The translations under genes were made by a program, and so were the position numbers. This document shows positions 45,228 through 56,566 of a DNA stretch of 64,000 nucleotides, one piece after another. The stretch is from Hymenopus coronatus (taxonomy: Eukaryota > Arthropoda > Insecta > Mantodea > Hymenopodidae), in NCBI GenBank assembly GCA_030762935.1, contig CM060897.1, forward strand, positions 111,968,176 through 112,032,175, read 5' to 3'. Below the pieces are notes generated by a model. It searched no databases. It had not been told where the DNA came from and saw only the letters and a program-made list of their open reading frames with translations. Every line of letters starts with the position of its first letter. Within the stretch, counting starts at the first letter, position 1.

Positions 45228-45985
45228 GAGACCGGTGTGTTACATTCGTATGACTTTCTCTACATCGTTGTAACAAATTATTGTTAAAAAGTTTATTCTT
45301 CTATCTACTTTATGATAATTGAGATAAACATTAGCAAAAATTGGCTTAATTACTTACTTTCTTTTAAGTAGGAGGAAAATAAGGCAATACACTAAGCTAA
45401 AACGTTGGTCATATTTTTTTAAAAAAAACTGGTTGCCATGTGGTTCAAATTCGTTTCTATGACCGGTTTACAACTTTCCGTGTGAGAAAAGCTTTAAGTA
45501 TGTTAAATCTGAAACAAATAACTTGAAATCTCAGAAATGGTCAATTACACGAAAAACACATGTATCACATAACTTGTGTGTTTTAACGAGATCTATATTT
45601 TTTATACAGTAAAATTTTCTATCTCTTATGGTTTACTGCTTATGCATAATTTAGTAAAGTTCATCCAAAATGAAGAGATTTTCGGAGGCTATTCCCAGAA
45701 AGCTCAATATATATTTATTTATTTTATTTTATTTTTCATGCAAATATCTGTAATAGGTATACGGTATTTTATTCAAAATCGTTCCAGCCATTTTTTGAGA
45801 AAATCAAATTTTTTGAACTTTTTTTTATGTAAAGGGTATTTTGGGTTGGGGGATTGATTTTAAAATCTTCGTTTGGCATCCCTATAAAATACTTAACTTA
45901 AATACCAAAATTGGTATTTTATCGACTTTTGAGCTATCGTGTTCACAGACACACTGACACACGGATGTTTTTATAAAATTGCATT
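45228..45985 (-). repeat. Family A, head missing
   Basis: Tail GGTGTGTTACATTCGTATGA to the CACAGACACACTGACACACG slot, then replaced by a plus-strand head. Confidence 0.85.
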
Positions 45986-46815
45986 CTATTTCTCTACACG
46001 TATTATGTACATAGTGTATAGAGGCAGTATTGCGTTTCACCCAAAAATTCCATATCGAGATTTCCCGGAAATACATGTTTTGGGTCCCCCTGATTCCAAA
46101 AAATCTTTAGAAAAAGGTCCATATGTGTCTGTGGACAGCATAGCTTAAAAACGAAAAGACCGTTGAATACTAAATTAGTATTTAAGTTTGGTATCTTCCA
46201 AGGATGCGACACGAAGATCTTCAAGAAAATTCCCGCTCCCCCAACTACCTTTTATATGGAAATTTTTTCGGAAATGTTGATTTTCTCAAAAATGGCCTTA
46301 ATGATTTTAATTAAAATATCCTATGTTATAAATATTTAGCTAACAAATAAAATGTATATCTTGAATTTTCTGGGAATAGCCTCTGAAGACTACTTTATTC
46401 TGGATGAATTTTATGGAATTTTGTATAACTAGCAAACCGTAAGAGATAGAGATAAACGTACTTAACAGAACTTGTAGAGCTCTTGAAAACACACAATTTA
46501 CGTTATATACATTTCTTCATGGAGTGGATCGTTTTCTAGATATTCCATGTTATTAGTTTCATCTTTAAAAAAACATACTTTTCTCATATGGGAACTTGTC
46601 CATATAAACAAAGGAACTTCAGTCACCTAGCAACCAGCTTTTGACTAATACTTCAGCCTATTCTACTCTCTTACTTCCCTTCTATTTGCAAGTAATAAGA
46701 CGATTGTAGTTAATTTTTTGTCGATTAGAATGAAGTAAAAACAAGCGTAATCTTTTTAACAACAATTTATTGCAGAGTTATAGAGAAAAGCATGGGGATG
46801 GAACACATCAATTTT
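45986..46815 (+). repeat. Family A, full copy
   Basis: Head TTTCTCTACACGTATTATGT, slot reduced to ATATGTGTCTGTGG, full core and tail (GCATGGGGATGGAACACATC). Confidence 0.9.
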
Positions 46816-46940
46816 TTTTGGATACAGGAACCCTAAAACGTCTTCTTCCGGTAAATTCTCGCTATCGACTTTTTGAATGGAATGCAATACATTCTCTATG
46901 CACTACATATGCACATAGTACATGTAGAAAAAGTAAAAAC
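46816..46940 (-). repeat. Family A, leader and head fragment
   Basis: TTTTGGATACAGGAACCCTA through the head palindrome with its CATATGCACATAG centre. Confidence 0.8.
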
Positions 46941-47071
46941 CAATCTCTTTTGAATTCGCTATACAATTAAAAGTTTTGTCTTAGATGGGACTTCAAATGC
47001 ATTTCTATGCCGATCTTGACATCGTTTAGGCTTTAATGGCGATTCTAAATCGTAAAAATGTAATCCCAGTA

Positions 47072-47836
47072 ATGTTCTCTAGCACGTATGTGCATACAAT
47101 ATACATAGGAACTAGAGAATGTGTTATAATCCACCCAAAAATTCGAATTCGAGATTTCACCGGAAATATGCTTAGTGTTCCCCTGGGTCCGAAAATAGCA
47201 CTTTTAGAAAATGGCATTATGTATGTGAGTGTGTGTATGTTTTTGTGAACATCATAGCTCAAAAATTAACAAAAAATCTTCCCAAAATAAACTAACGTTT
47301 ACATGGAAAATATTTTGAAAATTTAGTCTCAAAATTCATCTAACGATTTTGAATAAGCTACCACATATTAAAGATATTTACTTCACAAATAAAATGTATA
47401 TTTTGAATTTTCTGGAAATAGCGTCTGAAGACCTATTTATTCTGGTTAAATCGTAAGAGATAAACAAAAGCTTAATAAACAAAAAATGTATATCTCGTTA
47501 AAACACATAATTTAGGTCGTATACGTTTTTCTTGTACCGCTGACAATTTTGGGGATATTCTTTGTTATTGGTTTCAGTTTTAAGCTACCTAGCTTTCCTC
47601 AAACAGGACCATGCAAAGCGACCCGAACCTCAATTGTTTCACAAAGTGACCGGTTTTTAAAACATTTACTATCCCTTTAGCACAGTGTATTCCCTTTATT
47701 TACCTTCTACTTACAATAAATAAGTAATTCGACCAGTTCTGTTAATGCTTATCTCGATTACAATGATATACATAAAAGAACAATATTTTGAAAGAATATT
47801 TTGTATTTGTAACAGCTAGAGAATTGAATGGAACAC

Positions 47837-47850
<14 letters not shown>
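47072..47850 (+). repeat. Family A, full copy with CTAG-type ends
   Basis: Head TTCTCTAGCACGTATGTGCA with return arm GAACTAGAGAATG; tail GTAACAGCTAGAGAATTGAA then GGAACACATCAGG and a long T-run. The S block is mostly deleted. Confidence 0.88.

Positions 47851-47869
<19 letters not shown>
47843..47869. repeat. Poly-T run at a family A 3' end
   Basis: 27 T residues directly after ACACATCAGG. Confidence 0.95.
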
Positions 47870-48017
47870 ATTTATTTTTATTTTTTATGTGGGGGGAGCA
47901 GAATTGAACACAAAATCTTTAAACGATGATAATTTACAAACTATTAGAGAAAATCAAACAAACTACAAAGATATAAACTCGCTAAATATTAGAAAGTAGA
48001 TGCCAGATATAAAATGT

Positions 48018-48828
48018 ATGTGATGTGTTCTACACATTACTTTTTCTATCTGTTGTGCAAACAAACTATTCTCAAAAACTATTATCCTCTGATCTATATT
48101 ATGATAATCAAGATGAACATTACGAGAAATGGTTTTATTACTTAGTTTCTTATAAGGGAAGGAAAATAAGGGGATACGCTAAGGTAAAGCGACGGTAAAA
48201 TGTTTCCAAAGCTGTCGCAATGAAATTTGGTTCTATTTCCATGGCCATAAGTAAATCAATGGAGAGATAAAACGGATAAGTACTTCCCGTTTCAGAAAAG
48301 TTTAAGTATTTTAAACTAAAACAAATAATAGAGAACATCTGGCAAATGCTAAGCTCAAAAAAAAAAAAAAAAAAACAACAGAAAACACTATATACGGCAT
48401 AAATTCTATTTTAACAATATCTACATTTTTTGTGTATTAAGGTTGACCAGTTATGCAAAAGTTACACAGACTAAAGAGAACTTCAGAGGATATTCCCAAC
48501 AAATTTAGGAAATGCATGTTAATTCCCAAGTAAATATCTTTAATATAAACATTTTATTCAAAATCGTTTCGCAAATTATAGAAAATCGAAACTTTCAATA
48601 AATGTTCCATGTAAAGAGTAGTTTGGGAACATACTGAACTTAAATACCAGATTCAGTATTTAACTGAATTTTCTACACTGAGTTAGAATGTCCGCAGACA
48701 CACCTGTATATATTTTTTAAAATATGCATTTTTGGATTTAGGAGTCCTCAAAACATGTATTTCCGGTGAAATTCCATAATTTTGGATGGATTTGAATAAA
48801 TTCTAGCAATGCAGTATGTACTAAGCAT
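48018..48828 (-). repeat. Family A, diverged full copy
   Basis: Tail GATGTGTTCTACACATTAC, a 20-base A-run in mid-core, S block partly lost, head variant TTCTAGCAATGCAGTATGTA ending at the pogo-like element. Confidence 0.82.
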
Positions 48829-49022
48829 AGGGTGGGGCTATTTCGCTCATTTCGAGTTTGGACCAACATTTTGCAATGAAGGAAACGCAAATGATGTAAT
48901 ACTAAATGCTCAATTTGTTCTATAATGGTTATAGAGTGTATTTCGATAAAATTAAATCCTCTTTTTACAGAAACAATCCACAGAAGAACATTGAATTCAA
49001 AGACCGTAAAGGAGAAAATCAT

Positions 49023-49685
49023 AAAAAAATAGCGGGGCTTTTCCGCTCACTCTCCTTCAAAGTTTCTTCTAAGTGAACATTTATTTTTCTTCCAGCAGCT
49101 ACACACACTGTATGCTACCATGTTTTACACTTCTGACATTTAGTTCAGTTGCCTTTTAAAACGGCCTTAGATGATAAATATCTTAGGTTGCAATACCAAA
49201 AGGAATATTTTCTTCCTGATTTTCCACAGCAACATTTCAAACGTCCTCTTCGTCACTTATGTGTTCACTGATTTTTATCCTTTTGGCAAGAGCATTGTTC
49301 CTTTTTCCAGGTTTAACCTACAATTAGCCACAATTTCTTCTTAATGTTCATCCAAGTTGAGATGTTTTGGCGCTGACTTCTTTCAGATTTTCTAAATTGC
49401 TGTGATGTGCAGCTAAGCTATTTAGATATTTAAGTCTTTCACCCAGATTTTTCTTCTCATTTTTAGTAAAAACGGTAGGGTAGGGTATTGCTGGAAATGT
49501 ATCTTCGTTTCTCAATGTGTTTCTTGTTTTTATTTCATTTACGCGGTCTTTAAGTGAGGAAAAAGGCACATTGAAAACACCTGCTGCCTCTCTAGGCTGA
49601 GGCCCCCTTGAAGAACACCCAAAACAGCGTGATCCATGTCTTCATCCTTTGCTTTTATAAGTTTGAACCATCAGGAATACCTAAA
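49023..49685 (-). pseudogene. Pogo/Tigger-type transposase relic, catalytic domain deleted
   Basis: N-terminal side (49345-49680): EDMDHAVLGVLQGGLS, a phase change, then AAGVFNVPFSSLKDRVNEI. This is the psq-type helix-turn-helix layout (E-x-x-A-V...AA-F-VP-STL-DRV). The frame stays open for about 74 codons (FTKNEKKNLGERLKYL). C-terminal side (49023-49200): CQKCKTW, a stop, HTVCVAAGRK, a C-x2-C-x2-W-x-H-x3-C zinc-binding pattern seen at the end of some pogo-like transposases, ending ESERKSPAIFL and TGA. The DDE nuclease that should lie between is missing, so it is inactive. Confidence 0.5.
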
Positions 49686-49744
49686 ATACACAGGCTTTTC
49701 TCCTAATGTGAAAAAATATGAACAATTGCAATAAATAGTACAGA

Positions 49745-50628
49745 AAAAAATCTGATATGCTCCATTCATTCGACTTTCTCCACATCTCTGTAACAAATTA
49801 TTGTTAATGAACTTATTCTTCTGCCTACTTCATTTTAATCGAGGTAAACATTAACAGAAACGGTTTTATTACTTTGTTCCTTATAAGTAGGAGGGAAATA
49901 AGGGAATGCGCTAGACTGAACCGACAGACAAATTTTTTAAAATGTAGTTGCTATGGGATTGAAATCTACTTCCTTGCATGACCAGATGTTGACAAATCCC
50001 CGTAGAGAAAAGTATAATTATTTTAAAACTGAAACCAATAACTAGGAATATCTTAAACGGTCAAATCCACGAAAGAAGTGTATTTAACATAAATTGTGTG
50101 TTTAACAAGCTCTACATTTTCTGTTACCGTTTACCAATTATGCAAAATTCGGCAAAATTCATCCAAAATAAAGATGTCATCAGAGGCTGTTCCCAAAAAA
50201 TTCAAGATATACATTTTTTCATGTATATATTTTAATATTCGATATTTTAATCAAAATCGTTTGAGCCATTTTTGATAAAATCAAAATTTTCGAAAATTTT
50301 TCCATGCAAAGGGTAGTTGGAGTTTTGGGATTTCCTTGAAAATCTTCGTATCGCGTCCTTGGATGGTACTGAACTAAAATACCAAGTTTGGTATTTAATG
50401 GGCTTTTAGTTTTTGAACTATGATGTCCACAGACAGACAAACACACACACACATACACACACTAACAGACAGACGGACACACTCGGGCATTTTTCTAAAA
50501 ATGCTTTTTGGGGGAGTTCAGGGTGTCAAAACTTATATTTCCGGTGAAATCTCAGTATCGAATTTTTGAGGGCAATATAATACCTTCTCTATACACTGTG
50601 TACATAATACGTGTAGAGAAAGTAAAAA
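49745..50628 (-). repeat. Family A copy inside the pogo-like element
   Basis: Tail hairpin GATATGCTCCATTCATTC, full core, slot extended as ACAGACAGACAAACACACAC (50432-50482), clean head palindrome 50581-50620. Confidence 0.9.
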
Positions 50629-51037
50629 TAAGTGAGTGCAGCAACCCTAAAAATACTGAGCGGAATAGCCCCAAATGCACTGCGTTTGTGTTTTTAAAAC
50701 AGAAGGACTACCCTCTAGCAGGACATGCAGTAACCTTTCCTCTGAAGCACACAAGTTTCAGGTATTACAAATTAGCATTGGTTTTCGCTCTATCCCTTAT
50801 ATTCATGAGAAGAAATATTTATATTTGCTAAAAATGCACTGTGTTTGCTTACCTTCAAATGTTTTTCTTCTTACCAGTCCAATACTGAAGCATTATTCTG
50901 CAGTTGCTTCTATATCAACTCACAGCAGTATGGCAAACCCAAGACAAGATGTCGTCTACGCTCTATACATGCGCAGTAACAAAATATGTTATTTTGAGCG
51001 GAATAGCCCCATTAGCAGAGTAGTCCCGCTATACCCT

Positions 51038-51345
51038 ACGACAATTTTCTTAAAAATCATTAGCCATGTTATAGAAAATCGAAAATTTCAATAAATGTTC
51101 CACTTAAAGAGTAGTTTAGGACAGGGGGGCATCCTTTGAACATACTGCACTTAAATACAAATTTAGTATTTAACGGACTTATCGATGTTGAGTTATTGGG
51201 TTCACAGAAACGTATATATTTTTTTAAACATGCTTTTTGGAATCAGGGGTCCTCAAAACACGTATTTCCAGTGATATTTCGGTACCAAATTTTGAGATAT
51301 TGCAATAACTTCTAGCTATGTACTATGTGCTAAGCAGAGAAAATA
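51038..51345 (-). repeat. Family A, core-to-head fragment
   Basis: From CGACAATTTTCTTAAAAATC to a worn head (CTAGCTATGTACTATGTGC). Its slot is deleted. Confidence 0.75.
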
Positions 51346-52247
51346 AGTGTCGGATATAAACCCATTACATTTATTTCTCGAAAATGGGCATTTTTTCAGT
51401 CTCGCCCTTGAAAGCAACTATCATAGTTATATATAACATGTTTTAAAAAGTATTATTAATTTAATTAATCATTTGACAGCAGCTTAGTATCCTGTTGAAG
51501 GTGCATGCCCTTCAAAAATAAAATACTGAATCACATCCAAGAGATTTCATTTAGCAATAATGAGAACTGGTTTTCCTAGATTGGTGTTTTCAAACGTCTA
51601 GCAAGAACCAGAGACAGTCGTGCTAAAGTTCTTTGACCTGCAGGACAAGTTTTGACCAACCATTATAAGACTGCAAGGAATTTAGATAAGCCAGGAACAA
51701 AAAACATGTTTTAGTTTTCGCGAACCATTTCTTCAACTGCCCGCCCATGACACTAAGCTGATTTCGAGAACCATTACAACTTAGGTGCCATTCCTTCACA
51801 CGATATCCTATGTGCTAGGTCACTGTTCTTGCTTAATGAATGCAGTTATTTACCCGTGCAGCTAATTGCTGACCTAAGAATGATAGTTTATTGCCTAGAA
51901 ACTCGCCACTTCGACAGCTAGGCTATTATAACGGACGTAAAATCCAGATACGAGAATGCAAATTATATTAAATGTTATTAATGCAAAAATGTCTGATCTT
52001 CTTTTGTCTTAGCGTACCCATATAAAATGTTGTATTAGGATGGTTCATAAAAATACACGTGTTTCAAAACAAATGTAAAGGCAAGTTGGTGTTACCATTG
52101 TATACACGTTGCCAAAAGCAATTTGGCACTGATTTATAGGTTAGTTTGCATGTAGTAGACTTATCAATTAATAATTATAATATGTGTAAGTTGTTCTATT
52201 TAGGCTAAATTTTCAATTATTTATAAAAAAATGTAATTATGATAGAA
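51346..52247. other. Single-copy sequence, no gene seen
   Basis: AT-rich, about 0.9 kb. No sustained frame and no repeat similarity. Confidence 0.45.
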
Positions 52248-52253
52248 AAAGTA

Positions 52254-52465
52254 TTCTTCTTCCCAGAAGTTTCGTCTGCGACTATGACAGACATCTTCAG
52301 AGGCAGATGCAAAGTCGAGGTGCTCTGTGTAGAAGTTCTAACGTGCACCGTCACCGTTAGAACTTCTGTACCATCACCGTTAGAACTTTTACAACAGTAC
52401 TTCGACCTCGCCACTGCCATTGAAGATGTCTGCCGTAGTCGTACACGAAACGTCTGGGAAGAAGA
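52254..52465. repeat. GC-richer long imperfect hairpin
   Basis: Left arm 52254-52342 (TTCTTCTTCCCAGAAGTTTC ... AGAAGTTCTAAC) pairs with right arm 52379-52465 (complement begins TTCTTCTTCCCAGACGTTTC). Both arms share CAGACATCTTCA. The centre holds a 23-base unit (TCACCGTTAGAACTT...) repeated twice. Frames on both strands mirror each other because of the symmetry. Confidence 0.88.
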
Positions 52466-53065
52466 AAGAGCCCAGTAGGCCACAGCCCCGGATTATTACT
52501 TTCTCTATAGGTACTATGTACATAGTGTATAGAGGAAATATTGTGTTCTACCCCAAAAATTCGATATCGAGATTTCAGCGGAAATACACGTTTTAGGACC
52601 CTCTGAATCTAAAAAAAGCATTTTGAGAAAAAAGTCTGTGTGTGTGTGCGTGTGAGTGTGTTTGTGGACAACATAGCTCAGAAACGAAAAGACCGTTAAA
52701 TACTAAACGTCATATTTAAGTTTATATCATCTAAGGATGCGACACGAAGATTTTCAAGAAAATCCCCCTACCCCAAACTACCCTTTATGTGGAAAAATTT
52801 TCGAAAGTTTTAACTTTCTCAAAAAGTCTCTAATGATTTTGATTAAAATATTGCATATTAAAGCCATTTCCATCACAAATAAGTTGTGTATCTTGAATTT
52901 TCTAGGAATAGCTACAGTTTATTCTGGATGAATTTTGATGAATTTTGCATAACTAGTAAACCGTAAGAGATAGTCAAAAGCTTACTGCACGAAAAATGTA
53001 GATCTCGTTAAAACTCAAAATTTATGCCATATACATTTTTTTCGTGGAGATGACTGTTTTTGAGA

Positions 53066-54311
53066 TACGAGGGTCAGTCAATAACTAATGCCTCCTATTT
53101 TTTTTTCTCTTTTAATTTATAAGAAAATTAAACTTAGATTACACAGCATGAAAGCCACAGCATTGAGGATTAAATTATTACTTTTCAGCTTAGTCCCCGT
53201 CCTTTTCCACAGTTTTGGTCCACTTTTTAACAAGAGCATGTATTCCAATGTGGTAAAATGCACGGTCTTGCTTCCGAAGCCATTGACGCACAGATGTTTT
53301 CACGGCCTCTGCATCTTCAAAGTGAATCCCACGATGATGGTAGTCTGATGGTGCTAGGCCAGGGCTCTATGGGGGATGAAGCAAGACTTCCCATCTAATT
53401 TTCACAACTGCTTCAGTGGTATGATGATTGGTGTGTGGTTTTGCATTGCCATGCAAAAGAAGAATATCCGCCATGGTTTTTGTTGGGCGAACTCGCCGAA
53501 GACGTGCTTTTAAGATTTTGAGGGTGCTGACGTATCGAACAGAATTTATTGTGCATCCTTGCTCCAAAAATGCAACCAGAATCACACCCTGTGCATACCA
53601 GCACACTGTCACCATCACTTTCCCTGTCGATGGCACAGTTTTGAATTTCTTCTTCGGCGAGGTTGTGCGATGCCATTCCATTGACTGTCTTTTTGATTCA
53701 GGTTCAAAAAAATGAACCCATGTTTCGTCTCCAGTCACAATGTTTCCAGAAACTCCTATCCTTCCAAAATGAAGCGCTGCAAGAGTTCGGCTGCTATTGT
53801 TTTTCTTGTCTCCTTATTCTCGTTGGTTAACATTCTTGGTACCCATCATGAACAAACTTTTGAGTACCCTAGTTGTTGAATAATCGTCATGACACTGCCT
53901 CTACTGAGGGACATAATGCAATACAATTCATCCGCTGTTACACGGCGGTCGGTACGAATGATCTCATCCACTCGCACTGCAGTCGCCGGTCTTCCGCTCT
54001 GATCTTCATCAGCCAACGGTGTTTGCCCTTCTGCTTGATTACAGCGACGGACCCATTTTCTAACATGCTGACATCCATTGTTGCATCATCATACATATTT
54101 TTCATCCTTTCATAAATGCGAATGAGCAAGATTTCAATTACGAAAAGCTGTCTAATACGCACATCGATGTCAGCGATTTTGCAAAAGGCAGTTGCTACTG
54201 TAGTAGATTAGAGAAGAAAGTTTGAGGAATTACGCCAAATTCAAATTGTTCACATTGCTAACTTACTTAAGGAAAAAAATAGGAGGTATTAATTATTGGC
54301 TGATTCTCGTA
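53066..54311 (-). mobile_element. Mariner-like element 2
   Basis: Terminal inverted repeats: the left end CGAGGGTCAGTCAATAACTA from 53068 and the complement of the right end CGAGAATCAGCCAATAATTA from 54309. Similarity continues through a CCTCCTATTTTT block. TA duplications lie at 53066-53067 and 54310-54311. Length is about 1242 bases. The transposase remnant is on the minus strand. Confidence 0.92.
53178..54190 (-). pseudogene. Mariner transposase pseudogene (element 2)
   Basis: Reading leftwards: N-terminal ADIDVRIRQLFVIEILL and the first HTH, with a frame change after GDATMDVS-like residues. A second HTH near 53880 (RGSVMTIIQQLGYSKVC, another phase). The catalytic domain opens in one frame with TGDETWVHFFEPESKRQSME (first Asp intact), then EFLEQGCTINSVRYV-like residues, then LLLHGNAKPHT, where the second catalytic Asp (LHDNARPHT in active mariners) is Gly. 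After EVLLHPP a TAG replaces the Tyr codon. The third Asp survives downstream in SPGLAPSDY, 34 residues after the second position as expected for D,D34D. The C-terminus ends VEKDGD then TAA in place of YVEK. It is dead by several independent lesions. Confidence 0.88.
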
Positions 54312-54612
54312 TTTCTTGTTATTGGTTTCAGTTTTAAAGTACTTATACTTTTCTCATACGGGAACTTGTCAACTCCTGTCCACGCAAAGAAACGAATTTC
54401 AATCCCAGAGCAACCAAATTTTAAAACATTTGACTGTTAGTTTAGCTTAGTACATTCTCTTATTTCCCTTCTACTTATAGGGAACTAAGTAATAAGACCA
54501 TTTCTGATAAAGTTTAAGCATGAAATTGATAGAAGAATAAGCTTATTAACAATAATTTGTTACAGAGATGTAGAGAAGGTCATGTGAATGGAACACATAA
54601 CATTTATTTTTT

Positions 54613-54961
54613 GTAGTATTGATTGACACCGGCCGTAAAAGTCTACGAACTTACATGTAATTATTTACTAAACTATTGTTCAATTAGGTTTGAGTAGCTA
54701 CCGCTTAGCTGATATAAAGTGCAGTCCCTTTTGGTTTGTGCTACCTATTGAATTCATGTATTTTCTCTATTAGCTTGCTGTCTCTCTATCTCTCTTTTTT
54801 CTTATGATTTTGCTTTCACTGTTTCCAAACATTATCTTATGTTATAATTATTATTATTTTTCCCTGGACGTTCTACATTTTCATCGCTACCAACTCTTCT
54901 GGCATACTGTCACACTTGTGTTCCGAAAATTTCTTTTCTGAAATTTCTCGTCTCTTTATAT
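54613..54961. other. Single-copy pyrimidine-rich sequence
   Basis: Contains a TCTCTCTATCTCTC stretch and a TTATTATTATT tract. No gene seen. Confidence 0.45.
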
Positions 54962-55477
54962 TCAAAAAATACAATGTTCAAAATGGATCTCAAGATTTTG
55001 ACTAAAATACCGTATTCTAAAGTATTTGGATGACAAAGTGTATAGCTTGAATTTTCTGGGAATAGCCTGTAAAGGCCTCATCATTCTGGATGACTTTTGC
55101 TGTTTAGCCATAAAAGATAGACAAAAGTTTAACACATAAGAAATGTAGATAGTGTTAAAGCACACAGTTTATGTCATTTACCTTTTTTGTAACGTTAAGC
55201 CTTTCCAAGATGTTATTATTATTATTGTTATTATTATTATTATTGGTTATAATTTTAAAATATTTATACTTTTCTCAAGTGGGAATTTGATATTCCTTTT
55301 GCTTTGATTTACTCCTGGCTATACGAGTTTCAATCACAAAGCAAGCGCTTTTAAAAGATTTTACTAAGCCTTAGCCTAGCGAATTTACATATTCATCTTT
55401 TACTAATGAAGAACAATAATAAGACTTGATAAGCATAAAGTAGACAGAAGAATAATCTTTTATTTTGATATAGAATA

Positions 55478-55512
<35 letters not shown>

Positions 55513-55535
55513 GAATGGAATCAATAAGATTTTTA
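54962..55535 (+). repeat. Family A, core and tail with two microsatellite expansions
   Basis: Starts AATGTTCAAAATGGATCTC. A TTA tract (55213-55245) occupies the GATATTCCTTGTTATTGG position, and a GA tract (55482-55509) occupies the tail AGAGAAAGTCATG position. Confidence 0.82.
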
Positions 55536-56335
55536 TTTTCTCAGCCATGTAAATTGTACATCGTTAAGTAGAGAAGGTGTTGTATACCACCTAAAAATTC
55601 GATTCCGAGATTTCACTTGAAATAAATGTTTACGGTTCCTCCCAGATACATTTTCGGGAAAGATCCGGCGTATGTTAGTGTCTGTGAACAGCATAACACA
55701 AACTCAAAAAAACTCCCTCGATACCAAACTTGATATTCAAGTAATGGAACATACACAATTTTTATACTTTTCCATACTTCAAGCTACCCTAGATGGAACA
55801 TTCTTTCGATTTTTTTCTTCTCAAAATAGCTGTACCAATTTTAATTAAATTACCACATATTTAAGATATTTTATCTCAAATGAAAAACCAAATGTATAAA
55901 TATAATACGTATAAAATTGTTCTTAAATGGTCACTGAAGTCCCCTTAAATTTCGGTGTATTTTGTATAACTAATAAATGTAAGAAATATACATAATCTTA
56001 CTTCTTGTGAAGTTAATTCCTTTGTAGTTATATTCCGTTATTGATTTAAATTTTACAATTATTATACTTTTCTCAAATGGGAAAACGCCATTCATTTTTC
56101 AACGTGAAAAGAGAGCGGAATTTCAAGGCCATCACACAGCTACCAGCTATTAAAGTATTTGATTATCGCTTTAGCCTAATACATTCGCTTGTTTCCATTG
56201 CATCCCTCAGGTTATAAATGGCAATACTATTTCTTTTTACGTTTATCTGCATTAGTTTGAAGTAGATAAAAGAAGCGATTTCGTAACAATCATAGGTAGA
56301 GAAAGGTATGTGAATGGAACACAACAGATTTTGAA
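55536..56335 (+). repeat. Family A, diverged full copy
   Basis: Worn head, leader CTAAAAATTCGATTCCGAG, slot TGTTAGTGTCTGTG, core, tail GGTATGTGAATGGAACACAA. Confidence 0.82.
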
Positions 56336-56340
56336 CTTAC

Positions 56341-56566
56341 CTTCAGTCCAAAAATAAATAAGCCTAAAAATAACACGTTGGTTATTATTCTGTTCGTTAA
56401 ACTGATAATGTGGATTAAGATTTCTATAAACATATAAGAGAAAGGAATGGAGGCAAGGACCCCCAACCATTCTTTTTAAAACTGACTGAACTTCATGACC
56501 TCTGACAGAAGAACGGATACTCCAGTTAATTGAAACAATCTCCTTCCAATCATACAGATTGCACAT
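56341..56566 (-). CDS. Candidate internal exon of an unknown gene
   Basis: On the minus strand, single-copy DNA between an acceptor-like TTGCCTTGATTCAG (ending at 56567) and a consensus donor CTGAAG/GTAAGT (56341/56340) is open throughout. The reading starts MCNLYDWKEIVSINWSIRSS and includes GGPCLHSFLLYVYRNL. Length is 226 bases. I recognise no family. In its favour: both splice signals, full openness, and mixed composition unlike the repeats. Against: short, a second phase is open for about 30 codons, and no partner exon is found. Confidence 0.25.

Larger units (their letters stand above)
48830..51036 (-). mobile_element. Pogo-like DNA transposon relic with doubled terminal motifs
   Basis: The left end begins GGGTGGGGCTATTTCGCTCA at 48830 after TA. 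The right end closes ...GCTATACCC before TA at 51037-51038. The motif TGAGCGGAATAGCCCC or a close variant occurs twice per end: minus orientation near 48835-48850 and 49034-49049, plus orientation near 50657-50672 and 50995-51010. Inside, on the minus strand, are N- and C-terminal remains of a transposase. A family A copy (49745-50628) interrupts it. Flanks do not reconstitute a simple empty site, so the TA duplication is tentative. Confidence 0.55.
52495..54612 (+). repeat. Family A, full copy split by mariner 2
   Basis: Head TTTCTCTATAGGTACTATGT, slot GTGTGTGTGTGCGTGTGAGT, core to TTTTTGAGATA at 53067. It resumes at TATTTCTTGTTATTGGTTTC (54310) and ends with tail GGTCATGTGAATGGAACACA. Removing the mariner restores the family consensus exactly at a TA. 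Confidence 0.93.
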
